DNA of 56,375 bases from Sneathiellales bacterium (GTDB lineage Bacteria > Pseudomonadota > Alphaproteobacteria > JANQFL01), in assembly GCA_028277845.1 (NCBI GenBank), contig JANQFL010000042.1, positions 1-56,375 on the forward strand. Direction: 5' to 3'. Each line of letters opens with the position of its first letter. Position 1 is the first letter of the stretch. Shown here in pieces: positions 7,989-16,975 of this stretch. The notes below the pieces were generated by a model. That model saw only the letters and a list, made by a program, of their open reading frames with translations. It had not been told where the DNA came from and ran no database searches. The position numbers were made by a program, and so were the translations under genes.

Positions 7989-9755
7989 ATGGCGCGAACC
8001 ATTCGAATCAGGGGTTTTTCCTCCCTGAGCAACTGGCGCATTGCCAGCGGCCTGGTGTTGTTCGCCTTCATCGCAACGCACCTGATCAACCACAGTCTCG
8101 GATTGATCTCGCTCGACGCCATGGAGGCCGGCCGCACGGTGTTTTTGGCGCTGTGGCGCAATCCGCTCGGCACCATCCTGTTGTACGGCGCGATCATCGT
8201 GCATGGGGTGCTGGTGCTGTACGCGCTGTATGGCCGGCGCAGCTTCCGCACCATGCGGCCCGGCGAGGCGGTGCAGGTGGTGCTCGGCCTGGCCCTGCCG
8301 CCGCTGATCGTCGTGCACGTGGTGGCGACCCGCGGGCTCGTGCAGGTCTATGACCTGAACGACATGTATGCCTTCGTGGTGCTGTCGATCTGGGTGTTCG
8401 ACCCCGCACAAGGCGTCATCCAATCGACCGCTTTGTTGACCGGCTGGGTGCATGGGTGCCTCGGCCTGTATTATTGGCTGCGACTCAAGCCGTGGTTCGG
8501 ACGCTGGAATACGGCGCTATACACGCTGTCGCTCGTGACCCCCCTGTTCGCCCTGGCCGGATTTGCCAGCGCCGGCCGCGAGGTGGCGGTGCTGGCCCAG
8601 GATCAGGGCTGGATGGCGGATTTCCAGCGCGCCATCAACATGCCCGCCGATGTCGACGAGGCGCGGGACTGGGTCTACAAGGCCGCCAACCGCGCCTATA
8701 TGGGCATGGCCGTCATCCTGGTCTTCACACTCGTAGCGCGCTGGATTCGCATCTTCCTCGAGAACCGGCGCGGCATGGTGACGATCCGCTATCCGGAAGG
8801 CCGCTCGGCCCGCGCCAAGCCGGGCCTGAGCGTGCTGGACATCAGCCGCATGAACGGCATTCCCCATGCCTCGGTCTGTGGTGGACGGGGGCGCTGTTCC
8901 ACCTGCCGGGTGATCGTGCGCGAAGGGGCCGAGCACCTCGAGCCACCCAACGACAGCGAGGTCCAGGTGCTGCGCCGGGTCGACGCGCCGGAGACCGTGC
9001 GCCTGGCCTGCCAGATCCGCCCGACCCACAATCTGACCGTCACGCCCATGCTGCCGGCGGCGGCTCAACCGTCGGCGGGGCATGCCCGGGCCAGTCATCT
9101 GCAGGGCCGGGAACAGAACATCGCCGTGCTGTTCGCCGACCTGCGCGCCTTCACGCAGTTTTCGGAAGATAAGCTGCCCTACGACGTGGTCTTCGTGCTG
9201 AACCAGTATTTCCGCGCCATGGGCCGGGCCATCGACGGCGCCGGCGGGCGGCTGGACAAGTTCATCGGCGACGGCGTAATGGCGTTGTTCGGCCTGAACA
9301 AGTCCCCCGAGGAGGGCTGCCGCGATGCCTTGAACGGTGCCCGTGCCATGGCCGAGGCCTTGGAGGAACTCAACCGGACACTGGCGACCGAGTTGGGCGA
9401 GCCGCTGCGCATGGGCATCGGCATTCATATCGGGCCGGTCATTGTCGGCGAGATGGGTTACGCCCATGCCACGACGCTGACGGCCATCGGCGATACGGTC
9501 AACACCGCCAGCCGGCTGGAATCCATGAGCAAGGACTACGGCGCCCAGTTGGTGGTGTCGCGCCGGGTCGCGCGCCAGGCCGGCGTCGACCTGAGCGCCT
9601 TTCCGCGCCACCGCATCGACGTGCGCGGCCGCACCCGGCCCATGCTGATCTATGTGGTGGAAAAGGCAACGGACCTGCCCGACGCCCATGCGGCGCGAAT
9701 GGCGCCGGAACAGCCTGCCCCGGCGGATGCGATGGCAGCTACCTCGGACGCCTAA
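7989..9755 (+). CDS. Membrane class III adenylate/guanylate cyclase with cytochrome b-like anchor and 2Fe-2S domain
   Basis: 588 aa in three modules. Residues about 15-255 hold around six transmembrane helices with spaced histidines (His31, His35, His72, His110, His155) in a pattern like succinate dehydrogenase cytochrome b. Residues about 263-355 are a plant-type ferredoxin with Cys297-x5-Cys303-x2-Cys306-x34-Cys341. Residues about 372-565 are a class III cyclase domain: metal Asp384 in FADLRAFT, Lys424 in DKFIGDG with Asp428, and AIGDTVNTASRLE for the transition state. It makes cAMP (less likely cGMP), and the anchor suggests control by quinone or redox state. Similar haem-anchored cyclases are known from Sinorhizobium (CyaC). 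A GGAGAAGGGG lies about 30 bases upstream, so the start is uncertain. Confidence 0.9.
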   Translation: MARTIRIRGFSSLSNWRIASGLVLFAFIATHLINHSLGLISLDAMEAGRTVFLALWRNPLGTILLYGAIIVHGVLVLYALYGRRSFRTMRPGEAVQVVLGLALPPLIVVHVVATRGLVQVYDLNDMYAFVVLSIWVFDPAQGVIQSTALLTGWVHGCLGLYYWLRLKPWFGRWNTALYTLSLVTPLFALAGFASAGREVAVLAQDQGWMADFQRAINMPADVDEARDWVYKAANRAYMGMAVILVFTLVARWIRIFLENRRGMVTIRYPEGRSARAKPGLSVLDISRMNGIPHASVCGGRGRCSTCRVIVREGAEHLEPPNDSEVQVLRRVDAPETVRLACQIRPTHNLTVTPMLPAAAQPSAGHARASHLQGREQNIAVLFADLRAFTQFSEDKLPYDVVFVLNQYFRAMGRAIDGAGGRLDKFIGDGVMALFGLNKSPEEGCRDALNGARAMAEALEELNRTLATELGEPLRMGIGIHIGPVIVGEMGYAHATTLTAIGDTVNTASRLESMSKDYGAQLVVSRRVARQAGVDLSAFPRHRIDVRGRTRPMLIYVVEKATDLPDAHAARMAPEQPAPADAMAATSDA

Positions 9756-10104
9756 TCATCGGCCCGAGCGGCCGGCCGGCGAACAGGTGAAAATGCAGGT
9801 GCGGCACTTCCTGGTGGGCGTTGGCGCCGGTATTGGCCAGCACCCGGTAACCGTCCTCGACCACGCCCAATTGCCGCGCCACCGTGCCGATGGCGGTGAA
9901 GAAACCGGCGATGGCCTCGGGGCTCGCCTTGGCGGTGAAGTCGTCCATGTCGACGTATGCGCCCTTGGGAATGACCAGCACGTGCACCGGCGCCTGGGGC
10001 TGGATGTCGTGGAACGCCAGGGCGTAGTCGTCTTCGTACACCGTGTTGTTGGGAATTTCGCCGCGCAGGATGCGGGCGAAGATGTTGTTGGGATCGTACG
10101 CCAT
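9739..10104 (-). CDS. hinT: HIT family nucleotide hydrolase (HinT-like)
   Basis: 121 aa. The histidine triad is PHLHFHLF (His102, His104, His106) near the C-terminus, preceded by NIFARILRGEIP, the typical HinT opening. These dimeric enzymes hydrolyse nucleoside phosphoramidates and aminoacyl-AMP. It lies just downstream of hisE on the same strand, a common arrangement in alphaproteobacteria, and its last 17 bases overlap the cyclase gene on the other strand. Confidence 0.93.
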   Translation of the reverse strand: MAYDPNNIFARILRGEIPNNTVYEDDYALAFHDIQPQAPVHVLVIPKGAYVDMDDFTAKASPEAIAGFFTAIGTVARQLGVVEDGYRVLANTGANAHQEVPHLHFHLFAGRPLGPMIRRPR

Positions 10105-10136
10105 GACAATTGCCCTGTTCTAATGCTTGGCCGTTC

Positions 10137-10496
10137 TTAGTCTTTGGACTGTGAATCCAGTTCCTTCTTGAGCTGGCTTTTCTTCAAGTCGAACCCGGAT
10201 ACGCCTTCACGCTTTTCCAGTTCCTCCAGCACCTCGGCCGGCTTGATGCCGGCGTCGGCCCACAGGATCATCAGGTGGAACAGCAGGTCGGCGCTTTCCA
10301 GTACGGTCTCGTCGCGGTTCTTCTCGACCGCGGCAATGGCCGTCTCCACCGCCTCCTCGCCGACCTTCTGGGCGACCTTGCCGGTGCCGCGGCTGAACAG
10401 CTTGGCCACGTGGCTTTTTTCCGGATCGCCGCTCTTGCGGTCGACGATGGTCTTGTAGAGCCGGTCGAGAATGCCGTAGTCGGTTTTTTTCGCCAT
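10137..10496 (-). CDS. hisE: Phosphoribosyl-ATP pyrophosphatase
   Basis: 119 aa. Second step of histidine synthesis, removing pyrophosphate from phosphoribosyl-ATP. The all-alpha MazG-like core is visible: KVGEEAVETAIAAVEK with Glu metal ligands, and ESADLLFHLMILWADAG. The ATG at 10496 is chosen (MAKKTDYGILDRLY); the frame stays open upstream but overlaps hisF coding sequence there. hisI is not in this window, so the bifunctional HisIE form is not used here. Confidence 0.95.
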   Translation of the reverse strand: MAKKTDYGILDRLYKTIVDRKSGDPEKSHVAKLFSRGTGKVAQKVGEEAVETAIAAVEKNRDETVLESADLLFHLMILWADAGIKPAEVLEELEKREGVSGFDLKKSQLKKELDSQSKD

Positions 10497-10519
10497 GTGA
10501 TGTCCCCTCGCCCGTCTTT

Positions 10520-11299
10520 CTATCCGTCTTCCGGGCCGTCTTCCAGGCGAACGGGAATCCCGGCGGCGCGCATGTGGGCCTTGGCTTCGCCGATGGAGTA
10601 GGTGCCGAAGTGGAAAATCGACGCTGCGAGCACCGCCGTGGCGTGGCCGTCGCGGATGCCCTCCACCAAGTGATCGAGCGTGCCGACACCGCCCGAGGCG
10701 ATCAGCGGAATGGGCACGGCATCGGCGATGGCGCGGGTCAGCGGAATGTTGAAGCCCTGCTTGGTGCCGTCCCGGTCCATGGAGGTGAGCAGAATCTCGC
10801 CGGCGCCGTAGTCGGCCATGCGGCGGCTCCAGTCCACGGCGTCGATGCCGGTCGGCTCGCGGCCGCCGTGTGTGAAGATCTCCCACCTGTCCGGCCCGAC
10901 CGATTTGGCGTCGACGGCGACGACGATGCACTGCGAGCCGAACTTCTCCGCCGCCTCGCGCACGAACTCGGGCCGCCTCACCGCGGCTGTGTTGATCGAC
11001 ACCTTGTCGGCGCCAGCCAGCAGCAGCTTGCGCACGTCGTCGGTGGTGCGCACGCCGCCACCGACGGTGAGCGGCATGAAACACTGCTCGGCGGTGCGGT
11101 TGACCACGTCGAAGATGGTGTCGCGATTTTCGTGGCTGGCGGTGATGTCGAGGAAGCAAAGCTCGTCGGCGCCCTGTTGGTCGTAAACGCGGGCCTGTTC
11201 CACCGGATCGCCGGCGTCGATCAGATCGACGAAATTGACGCCCTTGACGACGCGGCCATCCTTGACGTCGAGACAGGGAATGATACGGGCCTTGAGCAT
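10520..11299 (-). CDS. hisF: Imidazole glycerol phosphate synthase cyclase subunit
   Basis: 259-aa (beta/alpha)8 barrel. It uses ammonia passed from HisH to convert PRFAR to imidazole glycerol phosphate plus AICAR. The general acid-base aspartates are in [15 protein letters not shown] (about Asp11) and [10 protein letters not shown] (about Asp130). GGGVRTTDD and IASGGVG form the two phosphate-binding loops. The start ATG shares one base with the hisA stop (TGATG), so the two are coupled. Confidence 0.97.
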   Translation of the reverse strand: MLKARIIPCLDVKDGRVVKGVNFVDLIDAGDPVEQARVYDQQGADELCFLDITASHENRDTIFDVVNRTAEQCFMPLTVGGGVRTTDDVRKLLLAGADKVSINTAAVRRPEFVREAAEKFGSQCIVVAVDAKSVGPDRWEIFTHGGREPTGIDAVDWSRRMADYGAGEILLTSMDRDGTKQGFNIPLTRAIADAVPIPLIASGGVGTLDHLVEGIRDGHATAVLAASIFHFGTYSIGEAKAHMRAAGIPVRLEDGPEDG

Positions 11300-12036
11300 C
11301 AGGCGGCGACCAGGGCCAGGGCTTCCGCCGGATCGATGCGGCCGTCGTACAGGGCCCGGCCGATGATGACGCCTTCGATACCCCCTTCACCACTGGCCTT
11401 AGCCACGTCCTTCAGCGCCTTGATATCGTCGATGGATGCGACGCCGCCCGAGGCAATCACCGGGGTGGTCAGCTGATCGGCCAGTTGCGCCGTGGCCTCC
11501 ACGTTGACGCCCAGCAGGGCGCCGTCCCGGTCGATGTCGGTGTAGATGATGGCGGCGGCGCCGGCGTCCTCGAAACGGCGGGCCAGGTCGATCGCCAGGA
11601 TGTCGGACACCTCGGCCCAGCCTTCCACCGCGACCATGGAGTTGCGGGCGTCGATGCCCAGCGCCACCTGGCCGGGGAACCTTTTGCAGGCCTCTTTCAC
11701 CAGATCGGGATCGCGCACCGCGACGGTGCCGAGGATGACCCGCGAGACGCCCAGATCGAGCCATGTTTCCACCGTCTCCAGGGTACGGATACCACCGCCC
11801 AATTGGGCCGGCGCGTCGGTCGCCGCGATGATCGATTTGACCGCCTCGGCGTTGATCGGGCGGCCTTCGAAGGCGCCGTTCAAGTCGACGATGTGCAGTT
11901 TCTTGAATCCGGCCTCGGCGAAGTCCCCGGCCTGGTCGCCTGGGTCGGTGTTGAACACCGTCGCCTCGTCCATATCGCCGCGCAGCAGCCGGACACAGGC
12001 GCCGTCCTTGAGATCGATGGCCGGATAGAGGTTCAC
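11299..12036 (-). CDS. hisA: Phosphoribosylformimino-AICAR-phosphate isomerase
   Basis: 245-aa (beta/alpha)8 barrel catalysing the Amadori rearrangement of ProFAR to PRFAR. The N-terminal Asp is in [14 protein letters not shown] and the second in [13 protein letters not shown], with phosphate loops GGGIRTLE and IASGGVAS. The start overlaps the upstream GNAT stop (ATGA). It is one of five his genes in this minus-strand cluster. Confidence 0.97.
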   Translation of the reverse strand: MNLYPAIDLKDGACVRLLRGDMDEATVFNTDPGDQAGDFAEAGFKKLHIVDLNGAFEGRPINAEAVKSIIAATDAPAQLGGGIRTLETVETWLDLGVSRVILGTVAVRDPDLVKEACKRFPGQVALGIDARNSMVAVEGWAEVSDILAIDLARRFEDAGAAAIIYTDIDRDGALLGVNVEATAQLADQLTTPVIASGGVASIDDIKALKDVAKASGEGGIEGVIIGRALYDGRIDPAEALALVAA

Positions 12037-12617
12037 GTGGCGGGCTCGGCTTGTTTGGATTTACTCTTCTTGCCGTTGCGGCGGCGTTTACGGGTCTTTT
12101 CCAGGTCCTTGGAATAGTAGTATCCCGCAACATACTCGCCGTTGACCAGGGCATAACTTTCCTGCACGCCCCAGCGCTCGAAGCCGATGGACTCGTAAAG
12201 CGAGATGGCCGCCGTCTGGGTCGCCCGCACATCCAGATCGAGGAACTTGAAACCCTGGCGCCGGGCCGAGGCTTCCAGGTCCGACATCAGTCCGCGGGCC
12301 AGGCCATGGCCGCGCGCCCAGGGGGCGACGAAAAACGTGGACACCCGGGCCGTGTGGGCGCCGGCCTCGTTGTTCGGCGCCGGGACCTGCAACTGCACCG
12401 AGCCGACGATCGAGCCTTCCAGCCGAGCGACATACAACTCGCGCTCGGGCACCAGCAGCACGCCTTTCCAGTAGGATTCCAGCACCGGCCGGGCCGGCGG
12501 CCGCAGCCAGCCGAAACCGGAGCCGTCCAGTATCGCTTCGTCGGTTGCCTCGCACAGATCGTCCAGATCGTTGCCGTGGAACTCGGTTACCCGTTCAACA
12601 CTCGCCTTCTTGCTCAA
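12033..12617 (-). CDS. GNAT acetyltransferase embedded in the his operon
   Basis: 194 aa from a TTG start at 12617. This is the only good start after hisH: TTGA overlaps the hisH TGA stop, and AAGGTGG sits 5 bases upstream. The GNAT acetyl-CoA loop is seen in [22 protein letters not shown], followed by [22 protein letters not shown], the usual motif A/B arrangement. The C-terminus is strongly basic ([15 protein letters not shown]). Acetyl acceptor unknown. Being overlapped on both sides by hisH and hisA, it is probably cotranslated with histidine enzymes. Confidence 0.85.
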   Translation of the reverse strand: MSKKASVERVTEFHGNDLDDLCEATDEAILDGSGFGWLRPPARPVLESYWKGVLLVPERELYVARLEGSIVGSVQLQVPAPNNEAGAHTARVSTFFVAPWARGHGLARGLMSDLEASARRQGFKFLDLDVRATQTAAISLYESIGFERWGVQESYALVNGEYVAGYYYSKDLEKTRKRRRNGKKSKSKQAEPAT

Positions 12618-13258
12618 GGACGCCACCTTAGAAAATTGCCGATCAAGGTCAGGCCCGTGGCCTGGCTTTTTTCGGGATGAAATTGTGTACCAACCAGATT
12701 GTCCCGCCCGATCACCGCGGTGACCGGGCCGCCATAGTCCACCCGGGCCAACTCCCGGCCCGCGTCGCGGCAGGTCATGGCGTAGCTGTGGACAAAATAG
12801 GCATGGCTGCCCGGCGTAATTCCGGCCAGCACGGGATGGTCGGGAACCCGCACCTCCAGCGTGTTCCAACCCATGTGTGGTATCTTGAGATTCGTGTCCG
12901 CCGGTTCAAGGGGGCGCACATCGCCTTCGATCCAATTGAGCCCGGGATGGGCGCCGTGCTCATGGCCCGTGGTCGCCATCAGCTGCATGCCGACGCAGAT
13001 GCCGAGAAACGGCCGGCCCCGGCCGATCACCGTCTCGGTGAGTGCCTCAACCATGCCCGGCACGGCATACAGTCCGCGCCGGCAATCGGCGAAAGCACCG
13101 ACACCCGGCAGCACGATGCGGTCGGCCCGGGCCACTACATCGGCATCGGCGGTCACATGAACATTTTGTTCCAGTTCGAGTTCCCGTACCCGGCGCTCGA
13201 ATGCCTTGGCCGCCGAGCGCAGATTGCCGGAGCCGTAATCGATGATGGCGACACTCAT
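12614..13258 (-). CDS. hisH: Imidazole glycerol phosphate synthase glutaminase subunit
   Basis: 214-aa class I glutamine amidotransferase that feeds ammonia to HisF. Nucleophile Cys in [11 protein letters not shown], His and Glu in TQFHPEKSQ, and the start [13 protein letters not shown] are all present. The start ATG at 13258 overlaps the DUF2628 stop (ATGA). The open frame extends far upstream through the DUF2628 gene, but the conserved MSVAIIDYG start is clear. Confidence 0.97.
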   Translation of the reverse strand: MSVAIIDYGSGNLRSAAKAFERRVRELELEQNVHVTADADVVARADRIVLPGVGAFADCRRGLYAVPGMVEALTETVIGRGRPFLGICVGMQLMATTGHEHGAHPGLNWIEGDVRPLEPADTNLKIPHMGWNTLEVRVPDHPVLAGITPGSHAYFVHSYAMTCRDAGRELARVDYGGPVTAVIGRDNLVGTQFHPEKSQATGLTLIGNFLRWRP

Positions 13259-13725
13259 GCGGTACTCGTTCCGGATACGGTATGAATCGGCATTGAGGCC
13301 TTGGCCGGTGCGGATACGGTTTCGCCCATGAGTTCGCGCGGCCGGGTCATGGGGTGCGCCGCCCAGGCGGAGAACAGGCGCCGTTCGGCGTCGGCCAGCC
13401 GGTCGCCCGAGACAACGCCCCATTCCCGGTAGCCGGCCCGCTCCAGCGTCCAACGCCGCCAGTCGTTGGCCGACCAGCCGACCAGCGCCGCGAAGCCGAT
13501 CATCACCACGGTCTGCACCGCTTCGGAAAAACCCGCGATTTCCAGGGCGAAGCCGAGCCCCGCCGCGACCGCCAGGTAGGCGACGACGCCCAGCCACAGC
13601 CGGGAGTACAGCGCCCACAGAACGGGGATCACCAAGGCCGGCCAGCAAAAGCCTTCCTTGACGAGAACCACGTCGGGATCGCCGGCCGGTCCGCCGGCCC
13701 GGCAGTGCACCGTGTAAAGCCGCAT
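13255..13725 (-). CDS. DUF2628 membrane protein in the his operon
   Basis: 156 aa with two or three membrane spans around residues 28-75. The opening [26 protein letters not shown] and the following [19 protein letters not shown] match the DUF2628 family, which is often found between hisB and hisH in alphaproteobacteria. The ATG at 13725 is 16 bases after the hisB stop and the stop overlaps hisH. Function unknown. Confidence 0.82.
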   Translation of the reverse strand: MRLYTVHCRAGGPAGDPDVVLVKEGFCWPALVIPVLWALYSRLWLGVVAYLAVAAGLGFALEIAGFSEAVQTVVMIGFAALVGWSANDWRRWTLERAGYREWGVVSGDRLADAERRLFSAWAAHPMTRPRELMGETVSAPAKASMPIHTVSGTSTA

Positions 13726-13741
13726 CGGGTTCAGTCCAGTG

Positions 13742-14344
13742 TTACAGCGTGCCCTTGGTCGACGGCACGTCGTCGGCCTTGCGCGGGTCGATTTCGATGG
13801 CCTGGCGCAGCGCCCGCGCCAGGGCCTTGAAACAGGTTTCGACGATATGGTGGTTGTTCTCGCCGTAGAGGTTTTCCACGTGCAGGGTGACGCCGGCGGC
13901 CTGGGCGAAGGCCTGGAACCACTCCTTGAACAACTCGGTGTCCATGTCGCCGAGCTTGGGCTTGGAGAAATCCACACGCCAGATCAGGTAGGGCCGGTTG
14001 GAGATGTCCAGCGCCACCCGGGTCAGGGTCTCGTCCATGGGGATGGTGGCGGCGCCGTAGCGGGTAATGCCCTTGCGATCGCCGAGCGCCTGCGCCACCG
14101 CCTGACCGATGACGATGCCCGTATCCTCGGTCGTGTGGTGGAAATCGATGTGCAGGTCGCCGCTCGCCTTGACGGTCAGATCCATCAGCGAGTGGCGCGA
14201 GAGCTGCTCCAGCATATGATCCAGGAAACCGATGCCCGTCGACACGTCGTAGTGACCGTTCCCGTCCAGATCGAGGGACACGGTGACATCGGTTTCCTTG
14301 GTCTTGCGCGCGACGGAAGCCTGGCGCGCGGCGGGCTGAGCCAT
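13742..14344 (-). CDS. hisB: Imidazoleglycerol-phosphate dehydratase
   Basis: 200 aa, the monofunctional dehydratase without the N-terminal phosphatase of E. coli. Manganese-binding histidines are in [31 protein letters not shown] and [10 protein letters not shown]. The ATG at 14344 is preferred because GGAGAGGG lies just upstream; an in-frame start at 14359 would add 5 residues. First his gene of the cluster, so the operon promoter should lie between 14345 and 14397. Confidence 0.96.
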   Translation of the reverse strand: MAQPAARQASVARKTKETDVTVSLDLDGNGHYDVSTGIGFLDHMLEQLSRHSLMDLTVKASGDLHIDFHHTTEDTGIVIGQAVAQALGDRKGITRYGAATIPMDETLTRVALDISNRPYLIWRVDFSKPKLGDMDTELFKEWFQAFAQAAGVTLHVENLYGENNHHIVETCFKALARALRQAIEIDPRKADDVPSTKGTL

Positions 14345-14397
14345 TGCCCTCTCCATCAATTCGTGGAATTGCGCGCCCTTTTATCAGGAAGGCCGCG

Positions 14398-15630
14398 CTA
14401 AAGCCAGTCCTGCGATCGTCCGTCGCCCATGGTCTGGGATTTGGCGGCCGCCCCACGGCCGGCCCGAGCGACCAGCGGCACGGCGGTCACCAGGAGCAAG
14501 ACACCGGTGGCGATCAGCGCGGCCGAAAACTGGCCGCTTACTTCGTGCACCAGACTGGCGCACACAGGCCCGGCCATCTGCCCGGTGGCGAACGCGGCGG
14601 TGAGGGCAGCGATGTGCCGGGCGGTATCGGGTGCCGGCGCGATGCGGTGCGCTTCCTTGATGCCGGCCATGGTGATGATCATGAAGGTGCCGCCGACGGC
14701 CAGGCCCGCCGCCATGACCGCCAGGATATGGGGCACGACGGCCGGCAGTACGACCCCGGCGGCCAAGACCATCTGGCTCACGGCCCAAATCCGCCGGTTG
14801 CCGTAGCGGGCGTACAGGCGCGCCGCAAGCAGGGTCGAGGCGAACGCCGCCGCCCCGAATACGGGCCAGCTCCACCCGAACACCAGGGGCTCGTCCATGA
14901 TGGCGCGGGCCATGACCGGCAGATAGGTGGCCGGAATGACATAGCCCATCCCCATGGCGCCGTAGGCGATGACCGCCCACCAGTCCAGCGGCACCCGATC
15001 GGACGCGGAGCGGCGGGCCGGCGACACGCGGGCACCGGGCAATGCCGGCCCCAAGACGCGGGCGACGAGCAGGGCGGCAGCCAAGGTGGCCGCGCCGATG
15101 ACCAGCCAGCTGCCGGCGCTGGGTACGCCGAATGTCATGAATGCCAAGCAGGCCAGGCCGGCCAGGCATATGCCCGCCCCGACCCCGCCGAACAGCCAGC
15201 CCTGATACACGGCTCCGCCAGATTTGGCGGCCGCCAAGGCTCCTGCCGGATAGGTGCCGACCAGAACGAGCATCCAGGCGCTGCACACGCCGGCGAGCCA
15301 GCGCAAAACCAGCCAGACCGGAAAGGCATCGGTCAGCCCCATGCCCAGGGTGCTCAGTCCGATGACCGTCAGGGCGGCATAACACGCGGCACGGGGCGAG
15401 AACGGCAGCCGCGCCGCCGAAACGGCGCCGACCCAATAGCCGAAAAAATGGACGGATGCCAGGACGCCGCCACCGACGATGTCGATCAGGCCGTCCGCGC
15501 GCATCATGGGCAGGAGCGGCGTGAAAACAAAGCGGCCGATCCCCATGGCCAGCGCCAGGGCCGCCAAACCCGTCATGGCGATGCGTAGGTTGGAGGATCG
15601 ACCCGCCACGGGACACTCCGCGAAAGACAT
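14398..15630 (-). CDS. MFS transporter, YbfB/YjiJ family
   Basis: About 410 aa with roughly 12 hydrophobic spans. The beginning GLAALALAMGIGRFVFTPLLPMM is the signature of the YbfB/YjiJ group (DUF1228/MFS_4). The ATG at 15630 is chosen over a GTG at 15642. It is divergently transcribed from a LysR gene about 105 bases away, which suggests the LysR protein controls it. Substrate unknown. Confidence 0.87.
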   Translation of the reverse strand: MSFAECPVAGRSSNLRIAMTGLAALALAMGIGRFVFTPLLPMMRADGLIDIVGGGVLASVHFFGYWVGAVSAARLPFSPRAACYAALTVIGLSTLGMGLTDAFPVWLVLRWLAGVCSAWMLVLVGTYPAGALAAAKSGGAVYQGWLFGGVGAGICLAGLACLAFMTFGVPSAGSWLVIGAATLAAALLVARVLGPALPGARVSPARRSASDRVPLDWWAVIAYGAMGMGYVIPATYLPVMARAIMDEPLVFGWSWPVFGAAAFASTLLAARLYARYGNRRIWAVSQMVLAAGVVLPAVVPHILAVMAAGLAVGGTFMIITMAGIKEAHRIAPAPDTARHIAALTAAFATGQMAGPVCASLVHEVSGQFSAALIATGVLLLVTAVPLVARAGRGAAAKSQTMGDGRSQDWL

Positions 15631-15734
15631 TGCCGGCACCACTTGCCGCCACCCTAGCCGCCGCGATACATTAAGAAAAACGAATATTCGTGAACGTTTC
15701 CATCTCGAAACAAGATATCCAAGGACACGTCGCC

Positions 15735-16598
15735 ATGCGCGCCCTCAACCTGCAGGCCCTGGAAATCTTCCGCGCCGTCGCGCTGGAGGGCAGCGTATCC
15801 GGCGCGGCGATCAAGCTGAACCGGGTGCAGTCCAACATCTCGACCCGCATCAAACAATTGGAACAACACCTGGGGAAACCGTTGTTCCTGCGCCGCAACC
15901 GGGGCCTTACACTGACGCCGGACGGCGCGCTTCTGTTGTCCTATGCCGAACGGCTGCTGCAGCTTTCCAACGAAGCCACCGAGGCGCTGAACCAGGGCCG
16001 GCCGAGCGGCGTTTTCCGGATCGGCACCATGGAAAGCACCGCCGCCGCGCGGCTGCCCGACATCCTGTCCCGCTATCACGCACGATTTCCCGACGTGCAT
16101 ATCGAACTGGAAACGGATACGGCCGGCGGCCTGATGGACCGGCTGCAGTCCTACGACATCGAGGCGGCGTTCCTGGCGGAACCCGTGACTGCCGGGTGGG
16201 CCGACACCGTGCCGGTGTTCGAGGAAGCGCTGGTGCTGGTGGCGCCGGCCGATTTTCCGGCGCTTTCGGACACGCGCGAGATCAGCGGCAAGACGATCGT
16301 GGCCTTCGAGACCGGCTGTGCCTATCGCCGCTATCTGCAGCAATGGCTGTCGGAAACCGGCATCGTGCCCGGCGGCATCATGGCGGTCGGCTCCTATCTC
16401 GCCATCCTGGCCTGTGTCTCCGCGGGGACGGGCTACGCCGTGGTGCCGCGGTCGGTCCTGGACACGGTGGCGATCAAAGGACAATTCAAAAGCTACGCCC
16501 TGCCCGGCAAGTTCGCCCACATCAGGACCTTGCTGGCCTGGCGGTCCGACTACCGGTCGGCGAAACTGGATACGTTGCGAACGTTATTGCCGTCCTAA
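15735..16598 (+). CDS. LysR family transcriptional regulator
   Basis: 287 aa. The N-terminal winged helix-turn-helix is clear: LQALEIFRAVALEGSVSGAAIKLNRVQSNISTRIKQLEQHLGKPLF. A substrate-binding-like effector domain follows from about residue 85. The ATG at 15735 has AAGGA 9 bases upstream; an upstream GTG/ATG at 15690 would add 15 residues. The neighbouring divergent MFS gene is the likely target. The effector cannot be inferred. Confidence 0.92.
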   Translation: MRALNLQALEIFRAVALEGSVSGAAIKLNRVQSNISTRIKQLEQHLGKPLFLRRNRGLTLTPDGALLLSYAERLLQLSNEATEALNQGRPSGVFRIGTMESTAAARLPDILSRYHARFPDVHIELETDTAGGLMDRLQSYDIEAAFLAEPVTAGWADTVPVFEEALVLVAPADFPALSDTREISGKTIVAFETGCAYRRYLQQWLSETGIVPGGIMAVGSYLAILACVSAGTGYAVVPRSVLDTVAIKGQFKSYALPGKFAHIRTLLAWRSDYRSAKLDTLRTLLPS

Positions 16599-16627
16599 GC
16601 GGCTCCGAGGCATCGAACGGTGGGCCG

Positions 16628-16834
16628 TCAGGCTGAGCGGCGGCCCCAGCGCACGCCGTTCCAGATTTTTTCGTGGATCAGAAAACAGACGAACCCGCTG
16701 GCGGACGCACTGAGCGACAGGCCGAATGCGCTGAGCAGGGACCCTGTATGGGGATAGCTCAAGGCCGTCATGACGGTGATTCCCAAGGCGTTCCAGGTCA
16801 GCGCCTTGGCCAGGGTGCGGGTATTGGTGTCCAT
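16628..16834 (-). CDS. DUF2061 small membrane protein
   Basis: 68 aa with two membrane spans. TRTLAKALTWNALGITVM and SASGFVCFLIHEKIWNGVRWG match the DUF2061 family; the FxxHExxWN element is characteristic. It is convergent with the LysR gene. Function unknown; some homologues are fused to adenylylsulfate enzymes, but nothing here supports that role. Confidence 0.82.
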   Translation of the reverse strand: MDTNTRTLAKALTWNALGITVMTALSYPHTGSLLSAFGLSLSASASGFVCFLIHEKIWNGVRWGRRSA

Positions 16835-16932
16835 ACGCGGTAATCCGTTACTGGGTCATGACGGGGGCGTCTCCCCGAGCATGTAACAAAAGATCATGGC
16901 CACGGGAATTGGGTGAATTTGCTACAGAAAGT

Positions 16933-16962
16933 CCCGTCTGTTGAAATTATTCATCAAACGGG
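16933..16962. promoter_or_regulatory. Imperfect inverted repeat, candidate operator
   Basis: CCCGTCTGTTGA (16933-16944), a 6-base AATTAT spacer and TCATCAAACGGG (16951-16962) match as inverted repeats at 10 of 12 positions. The repeat ends 13 bases before the ATG of the helix-turn-helix gene, a position typical of an autoregulatory operator. Confidence 0.5.
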
Positions 16963-16975
16963 ACATTATTGCCCG

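Noticed and set aside
13255-13977. Extended start of the DUF2628 gene to 13977
   Set aside because: The extension overlaps hisB in another frame and lacks family similarity; the ATG at 13725 gives the typical opening.
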